NCBI GenBank assembly: GCA_944326245.1
Contig: CALVDF010000025.1
Location: 1-33,071 of the forward strand
Direction: 5' to 3'
From: an uncultured Bacteroidales bacterium
GTDB taxonomy: Bacteria; Bacteroidota; Bacteroidia; Bacteroidales; UBA932
Length of the DNA stretch: 33,071 nt
The notes under the pieces are model-generated. The model ran no database searches and was not told where the DNA came from. It saw only the letters and a list, made by a program, of their open reading frames with translations. The translations under genes and the position numbers were made by a program. Shown piece by piece: positions 9,143-15,920 of this stretch; positions within the stretch are counted from its first letter, which is position 1, and the number at the start of each line of letters is the position of its first letter.

Positions 9143-9245
9143 TTACTTAAATCTGTTTAATAGTTAACGGCAGTAAGCGGTCATTATATGTATAAATGAC
9201 TCTTATCCAATAGCTTAACAACCTATATCCTTGTTTTTCGGACTG

Positions 9246-9277
9246 CAAAATTAATACATCCGGATATTTTTTACAAA
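9246..9277 (-). promoter_or_regulatory. Promoter of rplU-rpmA
   Basis: On the minus strand, TTTG (9274-9277) is separated by 20 bases from TAATTTTG (9246-9253). This is an essentially ideal Bacteroidetes -33/-7 pair. Transcription would start near 9241, giving a leader of about 100 bases before the L21 ATG at 9142. Confidence 0.75.
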
Positions 9278-9305
9278 TTAAAATTAAAAAAATTACTTTT
9301 TTTCA

Positions 9306-9313
9306 TAAATTTG
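9306..9313 (+). promoter_or_regulatory. -7 box for the ATPase-sirtuin-NusG operon
   Basis: TAAATTTG matches TAnnTTTG and lies 24 bases before the ATG at 9338, which suits a short leader. It is divergent to the rplU promoter within a 195-bp intergenic region. The -33 region is AT-rich without a clear TTTG. Confidence 0.55.
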
Positions 9314-9337
9314 CTCCCGCGAAAAACAAGATGACAC

Positions 9338-10321
9338 ATGGAATCCCCATTTACACACAACACCATCGCTTCTGGTAACGACTTTCTTTCCAGAAAGAAA
9401 GACGTAAGCCAACTCGTATCCATTATCGCAGATGGCAGACATGCCGTCATCTACGAGCCTCCCCGCACCGGAAAAAATTCTCTGATCAACATGGCCCTTA
9501 ACCAATTCGAGAATAACCCCGGGTACCACTTCACACGCATCAGCCTGCTAAGTACAGTCGACACTGATGATTTCCTGCAACAATTGTACCGCATCCAATC
9601 CCTGCCCCCCCAACCGAAGCCGGTCATTCTAATAGAAGAATTCCAGAATGTACTGCGCCTCAACGGATGGGAAAGACTGCTGCACAGTATGGAAAAGGAA
9701 TGGCAGACGCCTGAATCACCCGTATACATAATCTCGGGTTCAGGAGTCAACGCCATGAAATATATCTTTGAAGAGAGAAAGTTCTTCTACCGTCTCTACG
9801 ACAGGATAATGCTGTCTCCTATTGACGAGAAGGTGTTCTCTGACCATATTATCAAGACATTCAAGAGAGTCGGCCGGGTAATAGAACCGGCCCAGACAGA
9901 ATACATCTACAATCTCGCCGACGGACACCCGTGGTATATATGGCAGATAGCCAACAGCTGCTTCAACCTTACCAAAGGATACCTGTCCGATGCACTGCTC
10001 AACGAGGCGGTCGACACCATTCTGTATACCCACGCCACACGCTTTCAGGAAATCACTGAAGGCCTGAGCCGCTATCAGGTATATCTGCTCAGGGCCATCT
10101 TCGACGGAGTCACCAAAGTGAGTGCCACAGACGTGATTGCGAAATACCGCCTCAACTCCTCGGCCAACGTCCACCGGATCAAGGAAGCCTTAACCAAAAA
10201 AGAGGTAATAGTATTCAATGCCCAGGACGCTCCCAGAATCATTGATCCCATGTTCAGGGTATGGCTGGACAGGTTCTACTTCAAAACAGGCAAAACACTA
10301 AACACACATTATACTGTATGA
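9338..10321 (+). CDS. P-loop ATPase of the Bacteroidetes 'archaeal ATPase-like' family
   Basis: 327 residues. The P-loop is EPPRTGKNSL (about residues 40-49), in which the first Gly of GxxxxGK[ST] is Glu. The Walker B-like strand PVILIEEFQNV (about 95-105) resembles the DEFQ motif of archaeal-type ATPases. A winged-helix-like C-terminal region (about 225-300) is followed by an IIDPMFRVWL segment, which typifies this family. The biological role of these ATPases is not established. The stop codon overlaps the sirtuin start (ATGA), so translation is coupled. The first ATG in frame after the -7 box was used. Alternatives such as a STAND-like signalling ATPase cannot be excluded. Confidence 0.8.
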   Translation: MESPFTHNTIASGNDFLSRKKDVSQLVSIIADGRHAVIYEPPRTGKNSLINMALNQFENNPGYHFTRISLLSTVDTDDFLQQLYRIQSLPPQPKPVILIEEFQNVLRLNGWERLLHSMEKEWQTPESPVYIISGSGVNAMKYIFEERKFFYRLYDRIMLSPIDEKVFSDHIIKTFKRVGRVIEPAQTEYIYNLADGHPWYIWQIANSCFNLTKGYLSDALLNEAVDTILYTHATRFQEITEGLSRYQVYLLRAIFDGVTKVSATDVIAKYRLNSSANVHRIKEALTKKEVIVFNAQDAPRIIDPMFRVWLDRFYFKTGKTLNTHYTV

Positions 10322-11004
10322 AAAAACTGGCAGTACTCTCCGGAGCAGGAGTGAGCAAGGAAAGCGGAATCAACACTTTCCGTGATTCCGACGGGATGTG
10401 GGAACAGTACCCGGTGGAGGAAGTTGCCTCCATCGAGGGCTGGTACCGCAATCCCGCGCTGGTGCTGGATTTCTACAATGCCCGCCGCAGGGACATAAAG
10501 GACAGGCAGCCCAATGAAGCTCACCGCATAATAGCCTCTCTGGAGAAAGACTTCGACGTCACTGTCATAACCCAGAACATAGACAACCTGCACGAAAGGG
10601 CCGGATCCTCAAAAGTAATCCACCTCCACGGAGAGATAACTAAGGCGAGGGGCGAAAAATCGCCTCAGCCGGTCTATGACATAGGGTACAACGACATCCG
10701 TCCAGGTGACCGGGACAGCCGGGGCGAACAGCTCCGTCCGGATATCGTATGGTTCGGAGAGCCGGTACCGATGATCGGGAAGGCTGCAGAAGTCGTATCG
10801 GAATGCGACATCCTGCTGGTGATAGGAACATCGCTTGTCGTCTATCCGGCGGCAGGCCTTGTAAACTACATACGCAACGGTGTCCCTCTATTCCTGATAG
10901 ACCCCAAGCCTATACATTTGGATTACAGATACTACACGCAGATCCAGGATGTAGCTACATCCGGTATGCGCAAATTCCGAACCCTAATACCGGAACTGAA
11001 ATGA
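10318..11004 (+). CDS. Sir2-family NAD-dependent protein deacylase (CobB-like)
   Basis: 228 residues. It removes acyl groups from protein lysines using NAD+. Motifs seen are SGAGVSKESGINTFRD (8-23), TQNIDNLH (85-92), catalytic His104 in IHLHGEI, and GTSLVVYPA. Tyr53 and Arg56 in FYNARR match the spacing of the Tyr and Arg that bind succinyl or malonyl groups in SIRT5/CobB-type class III sirtuins, so desuccinylase or demalonylase activity is plausible (inference). The small zinc-binding module has no cysteine at all between His104 and the conserved WFGEP segment, so the structural zinc site appears lost. The start at 10318 is chosen over upstream in-frame codons because it gives the canonical N-terminus and an ATGA overlap with the ATPase. 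Confidence 0.93.
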   Translation: MKKLAVLSGAGVSKESGINTFRDSDGMWEQYPVEEVASIEGWYRNPALVLDFYNARRRDIKDRQPNEAHRIIASLEKDFDVTVITQNIDNLHERAGSSKVIHLHGEITKARGEKSPQPVYDIGYNDIRPGDRDSRGEQLRPDIVWFGEPVPMIGKAAEVVSECDILLVIGTSLVVYPAAGLVNYIRNGVPLFLIDPKPIHLDYRYYTQIQDVATSGMRKFRTLIPELK

Positions 11005-11540
11005 GCCAGGAAACTTCCGCACCGAAGGCACCCAAGCCACAGTCTCCCAAATGGTATGTACTGTATACAGCCTCCAGGGCCGAAAAAGCCGTGGAGCGCA
11101 GGCTTGCGCTCATGGGCGCGGAAGTTTTCCTTCCTTTATACATTGAAAAACGGAAATGGTCTGACAGGATCAAAACGGTAGAGGTGCCTCTTTACCGCTC
11201 ATACATCTTCATACACTGCACGAGGGCACAGCTCTCCAAATATGCCGCTACGGAAGGTGTCGCTTGTCCTGTCTACTATTGCGGTGACCCTGCTGTCGTA
11301 AAGGACAGGGAGATTGAGGAAATCCGAAAATTCCTCTTGCTTCTTGACAGCAGCCGCATCATTTCCGAGGGCGACATGGTACAAATCCTGGGCGGCCCGT
11401 TCGAAAGACGCACCGGCCGCGTAACACGCATAGACAACCGCTTCGTCTACCTTACCTTGGAATCCATCGGCAACCTCACTGTCTGCGCCGAGCTGCGTAT
11501 CGAAAAAGACTTCGTGGCAGGAACATCATCTCCTGAATAA
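11001..11540 (+). CDS. UpxY/NusG-family transcription antitermination factor
   Basis: 179 residues. It has an N-terminal NGN domain (about 17-75: KWYVLYTASRAEKAVERRL, then VEVPLYRSYIFIH) and a C-terminal KOW-type segment (about 123-146: EGDMVQILGGPFERRTGRV). This is the architecture of specialised NusG paralogues. In Bacteroides, UpxY proteins prevent early termination of their own capsular polysaccharide operons. Here no glycan genes follow. The gene is last in a three-gene operon (ATGA overlap with the sirtuin) and is followed by 1.9 kb of repeats and then oppositely oriented rpmE2. It may be a relic of a lost polysaccharide locus or may act elsewhere. The start at 11001 gives a short disordered lead-in before the NGN domain. 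Confidence 0.88.
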   Translation: MSQETSAPKAPKPQSPKWYVLYTASRAEKAVERRLALMGAEVFLPLYIEKRKWSDRIKTVEVPLYRSYIFIHCTRAQLSKYAATEGVACPVYYCGDPAVVKDREIEEIRKFLLLLDSSRIISEGDMVQILGGPFERRTGRVTRIDNRFVYLTLESIGNLTVCAELRIEKDFVAGTSSPE

Positions 11541-11548
11541 ACAACAAG

Positions 11549-11570
11549 AGGCCAAAGTCCAAGGTGGCCT
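11549..11570 (+). repeat. Small hairpin after the NusG-like gene
   Basis: AGGCCA (11549-11554) pairs perfectly with TGGCCT (11565-11570) across 10 bases, 8 bp after the stop codon. There is no T run, so it is not a standard terminator. Confidence 0.4.
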
Positions 11571-11660
11571 GCATCACCTGCATCACCTGCACCACCTGCA
11601 CCGCCTGCATCACCTGCATCACCTGCACCGTCTGCACCACCTGCACCACCTGCACCGCCT
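11571..11660 (+). repeat. 9-bp minisatellite, 10 units
   Basis: Ten consecutive 9-base units follow the pattern GCA[C/T]C[A/G][C/T]CT, with GCATCACCT and GCACCACCT the commonest. The order suggests larger block duplications: two GCATCACCT in tandem occur twice, and GCACCACCT followed by GCACCGCCT occurs twice. The array runs straight into the palindrome at 11662. No coding function is apparent on either strand. Confidence 0.95.
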
Positions 11661-11661
11661 G

Positions 11662-11700
11662 CGCAGGTGAACCATTTTCCGCATTTTCCGTTCACCTGCG
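11662..11700 (+). repeat. REP-like perfect palindrome, copy 1
   Basis: CGCAGGTGAAC (11662-11672) pairs perfectly with GTTCACCTGCG (11690-11700) across 17 bases. The loop holds a near-direct repeat of CATTTTCC. Related palindromes occur at 32766-32802, 32815-32854 and 32921-32959, and a solo half-site (GGTTCACCTGC) at 11865-11875. There is no T run after it. Confidence 0.85.
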
Positions 11701-11788
11701 GAAGAAGGAGGGAATATGAAATCCGGGCGGTTGTCCTGCATGGGTCTCCCGAAGGAGTGTCCCCTCTACCGCGTTGGAAGGTGTGGTT

Positions 11789-11803
11789 TCCTGAAAAAAG
11801 TTG
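11789..11803 (+). repeat. 15-base word shared with 32965-32979
   Basis: TCCTGAAAAAAGTTG occurs here and, identically, 25 bases before the truncated ORF at the right edge of the window. It may be a relic of an insertion-sequence end (inference). Confidence 0.5.
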
Positions 11804-11901
11804 CCCTATACCTGTTTTTGGTTGACATCGCATACCGTCACGTGTCACGGAATTCTTCAAATTCGGTTCACCTGCCTGGAGGAAAGACGGACGGCAAAAG
11901 C

Positions 11902-12509
11902 CATCCCAACATGGCTGCAGATCGGCCGCCTTGACGTAATACTCTGTGGAACAACGCATTGCGAACGAGGACCCGAAAGAGCGCAATGTTAGGATAGTGC
12001 GGACCGGACCGCTTTGGCGGTTTTCAGTCATCCTAACATGGCTGCAAATCGGCCGCTTTAACGTAATACTCTGTGGACCAATGTATTGCGAACAAGGGCC
12101 CGAAAGAGCGCAATGTTAGGATAGTGCGGACAGGCCTCTTCCGGCGATTTTTCTGCCATCCTAACATGGCTACAAATCAGCCGCCTTGACGTAATACTCT
12201 GTGGGCCAATGTATTGAAGACAAGGATCCGAATGAGCGCAATGTTAGGATAGCGCGAAACGGCCCCTTTTGGCGGTTTTTCTGCCATCCTAACATGGACG
12301 CAAATCGGGCACTTTGGCATAACACTCTGTGAACCAGTAAATTGCAAATAAGGGCCCGAATGATCGCAATGTTAGGATAGTGCGGAACGGCCTCTTTTGG
12401 CGGTTTTTCAGCCATCCTAACATGGACGCAAATCGGACACCTTGGCATAACACTCTGTGAACCAATAAATTGCAAACAAGAGCCCGAATGAGCGCAATGT
12501 TAGGATAGC
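11902..12509 (+). repeat. 128-bp tandem repeat, four full units and one partial
   Basis: Units begin at 11902 (127 bp), 12029, 12157, 12285 (128 bp each) and 12413 (truncated near 12509). Each has a core of about 93 bp bounded by ATCCTAACAT and its exact complement ATGTTAGGAT (the first unit has one change). A nested inverted repeat, ATTGC[G] / [C]GCAAT, lies inside, conserved in four of five units. A GC-rich linker of about 35 bp ends in GGCGGTTTT or similar. The period is not a multiple of three and all frames are broken, so it is not coding. It could be a structured RNA repeat or a multiplied MITE-like element. Confidence 0.95.
12008..12024 (+). terminator. Terminator-like hairpin in the first 128-bp linker
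   Basis: ACCGC (12008-12012), loop TTTG, GCGGT (12017-12021), then T. This is a short stem with a T tail, and weaker versions (GGCGGTTTTT) recur in the third and fourth linkers. The stem is only 5 bp, so efficiency is doubtful. Confidence 0.3.
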
Positions 12510-12596
12510 GGTTCTGACCGAAACCACTTCTATCTGCGCCCGGTAGCCTGTGGGAATGTGCCACCCCACGAGTGGCAATGCCCGCGGTACTGCCAC

Positions 12597-13160
12597 ACCG
12601 CCCACAAAAGGCCGAATAGTGGGCGGTGTGGACGGCGCGATGCTGGCCGGGTACTGCGAGAGGCCATTGTGGACGGGACTGCCGTTCCAGGGCGCTGCCA
12701 CAACGCCCACAAAAGGCGGAATAGTGGGCGGTGTGGACCGAGCTATGCAGGCCAGGTACTGCGGGAGACACTTCTGGACGGGGCCGCCGTTCCCGGGCGC
12801 TGTCACAACGCCCACAAAAGGCGGAATAGTGGGCGGTGTGGACGGAGCATTGGCGATATGTACGGAGCGAGGGCGGTGTGGACGAAGCAATGCAGGCCGG
12901 GTGCTCCGAGAGGCCCTTCTGGACGGGACTGCCGTTCCCGGGCGCTGCCACAACGCCCACAAAAGGCGGAATAGTGGGCGGTGTGGACCGAGCTATGCAG
13001 GCCAGGTACTGCGGGAGACACTTCTGGACGGGGCCGCCGTTCCCGGGCGCTGTCACAACGCCCACAAAAGGCGGAATAGTGGGCGGTGTGGACGGAGCAT
13101 TGGCGATATGTACGGAGCGAGGGCGGTGTGGATGGAGCGATGCAGGCCGGGTGCCCTAAA
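12597..13160 (+). repeat. GC-rich repeat cluster with five hairpin cores and a 250-bp tandem duplication
   Basis: The core ACGCCCAC, 13 bases (AAAAGGCGGAATA), GTGGGCGGT occurs near 12597, 12703, 12809, 12953 and 13059. In the first copy the arms are a perfect 9-bp pair (12597-12605 / 12619-12627); later copies keep 7 bp. Positions 12671-12920 and 12921-13157 are near-identical copies with a 250-bp period, differing at only a few bases, so the duplication is recent. The period is not divisible by three and no frame is maintained. No gene is supported. Confidence 0.95.
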
Positions 13161-13238
13161 ATACCGTTCCGCGAAGAATATTGATGGGGTGGCGAAGGCC
13201 CTCATGTATGATGTATGGCCTGAAGTATGGCCTGCCGT

Positions 13239-13328
13239 GAGATACAGGTCAGTGAAATGCCGGTTCATGAGATACCGGCTAGATAAATACCGGTTGGAGA
13301 AATGCCGGTTCGAGAAATACTGTCCGTA
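13239..13328 (+). repeat. 15-bp degenerate tandem repeat, six units
   Basis: Six 15-base units of the form GA[A/G]AT[A/G]CCGGTT, each ending in a variable triplet, run from 13239 to 13328, the last partly degenerate. They stop exactly at the A run of the rpmE2 terminator. The period allows open frames, but flanking sequence gives no protein of recognisable type. Confidence 0.85.
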
Positions 13329-13381
13329 AAAAAAGGAGGGAAACCCTTCGGACCATCTGAATGGCTTAGAGGTACCCTCCT
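13328..13381 (-). terminator. Rho-independent terminator of rpmE2
   Basis: In the minus direction AGGAGGG (13381-13375) pairs with CCCTCCT (13340-13334) and is followed by a run of seven T (13334-13328). The loop is long, about 34 bases. It lies about 40 bases past the rpmE2 stop. Confidence 0.7.
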
Positions 13382-13422
13382 GTGATATTGTTGAGAAGCA
13401 ATGTCTGACCTTCCGGTACTGA

Positions 13423-13674
13423 TTACTTCTGGCGGCTCTTGTAGCGCTGGTAGAATTTGTCCACGCGGCCGGCTGTGTCGACAAGTTTCATCTTTCCTGT
13501 ATAGAAAGGATGGGATGTGTTGGAGATCTCGACCTTTACAAGAGGATAGGTGACGCCCTCTATATCGATGGTCTCACGGGTGTTGACACAGGAGCGGGTG
13601 ATGAACACGTGCTCGTTGGACATATCCTTGAAAGCTACAAGACGGTAGGATTCGGGATGTATACCTTTTTTCAT
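13423..13674 (-). CDS. rpmE2: 50S ribosomal protein L31, type B (zinc-free)
   Basis: 83 residues. It is a large-subunit protein bridging to the small subunit. The opening [20 protein letters not shown] and the segment [27 protein letters not shown] are characteristic of the long type B form. Only one cysteine is present (near residue 29) and the CxxC zinc site is absent, so it is the C-minus form. It is a single-gene unit with its own promoter and terminator, placed between the repeat island and the bat operon. Confidence 0.97.
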   Translation of the reverse strand: MKKGIHPESYRLVAFKDMSNEHVFITRSCVNTRETIDIEGVTYPLVKVEISNTSHPFYTGKMKLVDTAGRVDKFYQRYKSRQK

Positions 13675-13715
13675 TGTGTATTGTTATTAAAAATAGTTTC
13701 CTTATATTCGGACGG

Positions 13716-13747
13716 CAAAAGTATATACAATTTCCTTTCCATGCAAA
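13716..13747 (-). promoter_or_regulatory. Promoter of rpmE2
   Basis: On the minus strand TTTG (13744-13747) is 20 bases from TACTTTTG (13716-13723), a full Bacteroidetes -33/-7 match. The start site would be near 13711, giving a leader of about 37 bases. Confidence 0.75.
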
Positions 13748-13784
13748 TTTTCCGTCATGAACTTTTGCAATCCGGTGCTGACAC

Positions 13785-14639
13785 TCAGCGGTAAGAGATC
13801 TCTCTCACCTCCACTCTGACCGGAGAGCCGTCCCGGTAAGTCACACGCTCGGTCCAGTTTCCGGCAGTGTCGGTCTTGAAGGAATACCGCATCTCCACAC
13901 GGCCTCCCCTGCCCTCCATTTCCATCGCAGAGCAGAAACCGTTGTCTCCGTAGCTCATACGGCTTTCCAGATTCTTGAAGAATATGTCATCGGAAGTTAT
14001 TGACTTTCTCCTGCCAAGCGAGTCGTACATGATACTCATCCGGCCTATGACACTGTTGTCCCTCGCAGAATACGTGACGGAACCTATATTGCGTCCAAGG
14101 GAATCATATCTGGTAACCCTGTATCCGCTCACGGTATCACCCTTGAACGAGAATTCGGACTTCACACTGTCTCTTCCGAAATATATGTAGTCCTCATGCT
14201 TGACAAGACTGTCCTTGCCGTCTGTGACGGTTATGGACTGGAGCCGTCCCCTTCTGTAACTGTAGTCTGTCCTTTCCTTGACAGTCCCGTCATCCAGGAC
14301 AACTGTCTTCGACACAGGCTGCCCGTCCTGGTTGTACTTATATACTTCCTTTGCTGTAAGCTGGTTGCTGCGGTTGAAGTGTTCCAGGACAGCTGTCCTC
14401 CCGGCCGTATCGAATTCTACCCTGATATTGTTCATTGATGCCTCTATCCCTGAAGCTACGTATCCGTCAGCCGTCGAATCCAGCTTGTAGACGGTGTTTT
14501 TCATGGATGCCACATCTCCCTTAAGTTCATACTTGAGCATGTCCGCTTCCGGTGCCGGAGACCATGCCCGGCACGAGCCAAGCAGCAGGAGAGGCAAACA
14601 TTTGATAATGGTCTTAAGCACTTTTCTATTTTGGTTCAT
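13785..14639 (-). CDS. Exported lipoprotein with YD-repeat-like beta structure
   Basis: 284 residues. A lipobox-type signal (LLLGSC, lipidated Cys23) opens the protein. The rest is a run of short strands of the type Y-x-Y/F plus 'YDSLGR' or 'FDTAGR' turns (about residues 75-230), which resembles RHS/YD-repeat wrapping. Proteins of this kind are common, uncharacterised envelope lipoproteins in Bacteroidetes. It is the last gene of the bat-glmM run, 11 bp after the NamZ-like gene. I see no terminator after it. Function unknown. Confidence 0.8.
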   Translation of the reverse strand: MNQNRKVLKTIIKCLPLLLLGSCRAWSPAPEADMLKYELKGDVASMKNTVYKLDSTADGYVASGIEASMNNIRVEFDTAGRTAVLEHFNRSNQLTAKEVYKYNQDGQPVSKTVVLDDGTVKERTDYSYRRGRLQSITVTDGKDSLVKHEDYIYFGRDSVKSEFSFKGDTVSGYRVTRYDSLGRNIGSVTYSARDNSVIGRMSIMYDSLGRRKSITSDDIFFKNLESRMSYGDNGFCSAMEMEGRGGRVEMRYSFKTDTAGNWTERVTYRDGSPVRVEVREISYR

Positions 14640-14650
14640 TGTCTTGTATT

Positions 14651-15919
14651 TTAGAGTTTTATCGTCTTTACGCGGGAGAGCTGGTCATCATAGAGCATAT
14701 ACCGGCGGGCCTTGCGGATCCATTTCTGTTCCTCCACCTTGATATGCTCCTTCATGTCTTCCCATGCCACGGATCCGCCCACATAGCCGTAGAGTATCTC
14801 GTCACCTATAACATCAGGCAGCATGAACACATCCACCTGTACACCGTCGGAGACCATGGCGCGCAGGATACGCAGAGCATGGGCCACCGAATGATACGGA
14901 ATCCCCGGGCGCGGAAGCAGCTGCATGCCGTAGCAGGCCTGTCCCGCCCATCTTCCGAAGCGAGGGGTAAAAACAGTACGGCGCAGGAATACCCCTGCAT
15001 CCGAGACTGTCTCTGGATCACAATCCCGCATCCAGTCCTTCAGGTAAGGAGCCCCGATGAACTCGTAGGGCCGGGCCGTACCCTCTCCCCAGCTCAAGTC
15101 AGTGCCGGAAAGGAGGACCATGCCGCAGTAGAATCCGGAAGTAAACAGTCCGGGAACATCAGGTCTGGGAGGAATGCTCCATGGCATGAGATACTGCGTG
15201 GCAGGACGCACCATAAAGGAAATGATATGAAGAGGGAATCTGGCCCCCAGCTCCGAATAGAAGAGGTTGGCAAGTTCCCCAAGGGTCAGCCCGTGACGGT
15301 GGGGTATGCCTTCAAGGCCGGCAGCGACCGAGCTACCTGGACAAAGGGGCGTACCCTCGACCTGACGGCCGCAGATATTCTCCCTGTCAAGTATATACAC
15401 AGACACAGGAAGATCGCCCAGATGGATCATTTGGAACACGTCATAAAGCACCGCCGTCATGGAATCGTAACGGGAGCCTGTATCCTGATACTCGACTATA
15501 AGGGCATCCACATCCTCCAAGACTGAGGGATCAAGCGAAGATTCGCCATCAGGTCCGGACTGAAGCGGGACAAACCGGCATCCGGCCATGCCGAATGCAT
15601 CCCCGTAATCTACCTTGCCTGCTCCGGGCTGAAGGCTCAAGGGCGGCACTGCCTGCATGGACTGTCCCGCCTGCATGGGCTGATCTGACGGCATGGGCTG
15701 TTCTGACGGCATGGCATGGCCGTCGGGGAGAATCTCTCCGAAGAGGCCGTCCGCCGGATAGAACACCTTGCGGAGCCTTCCGCTCCGGTAGAGCTCTCCG
15801 AACAGATATTCCTGACGCTCGGGGTCCCAGGCCGACTGGTTGCACAGTACGGCCAGGTTGCCCCGTCGCAGCACCAGATCTTCCTGCCTGTCAAGAGGTG
15901 TGGTTCTGAATGAAAACAT
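14651..15919 (-). CDS. DUF1343 / NamZ-like protein, possibly catalytically altered
   Basis: 422 residues. The family (GH171) includes exo-beta-N-acetylmuramidases that remove terminal MurNAc from peptidoglycan fragments. Matching segments are LAVLCNQSAWD near the start, a VEYQDTGSRYDSM block (family: DxQDxGxRFYT), VYILDRENICGRQVEGTPL, HRHGLTLGELANLF and LSGTDLSWGEGTARPYEFIGAP. The family's PEHG motif is here PADG (in VFYPADGLFGE), so the acidic residue normally there is lost. There is no signal peptide, although characterised NamZ enzymes are exported. A four-unit hexapeptide repeat of the form MP/Q-xx-QP (about residues 69-92) is inserted after the PADG segment. One base separates it from glmM, so it is cotranscribed with it. 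Family assignment is fairly sure; activity is not. Confidence 0.8.
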   Translation of the reverse strand: MFSFRTTPLDRQEDLVLRRGNLAVLCNQSAWDPERQEYLFGELYRSGRLRKVFYPADGLFGEILPDGHAMPSEQPMPSDQPMQAGQSMQAVPPLSLQPGAGKVDYGDAFGMAGCRFVPLQSGPDGESSLDPSVLEDVDALIVEYQDTGSRYDSMTAVLYDVFQMIHLGDLPVSVYILDRENICGRQVEGTPLCPGSSVAAGLEGIPHRHGLTLGELANLFYSELGARFPLHIISFMVRPATQYLMPWSIPPRPDVPGLFTSGFYCGMVLLSGTDLSWGEGTARPYEFIGAPYLKDWMRDCDPETVSDAGVFLRRTVFTPRFGRWAGQACYGMQLLPRPGIPYHSVAHALRILRAMVSDGVQVDVFMLPDVIGDEILYGYVGGSVAWEDMKEHIKVEEQKWIRKARRYMLYDDQLSRVKTIKL

Positions 15920-15920
15920 A

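Noticed and set aside
9338..11004. Anti-phage system of the SIR2-ATPase type
   Set aside because: The sirtuin is a compact CobB-like deacylase with the full catalytic set, not a large SIR2 NADase fusion, and the ATPase lacks HerA-like features. No other defence genes are nearby. It cannot be fully excluded without experiments.
11902..13160. CRISPR-like array
   Set aside because: Units are 106-250 bp, whole units are repeated including the linkers, and there are no short unique spacers or cas genes.
12289..13329. Long open frames on both strands across the repeat island (about 258 and 259 codons)
   Set aside because: The 128- and 250-bp periods are not multiples of three, so the same repeat is read in different frames. 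The translations are Arg/Gly/Cys-rich without any fold signature.
13053..13484. Minus-strand frame with a pentapeptide-like SNRHF/SNRYL run
   Set aside because: It overlaps rpmE2 and its terminator. The run comes from the 15-bp DNA repeat, and the residues do not fit the A(D/N)Lxx pentapeptide pattern.
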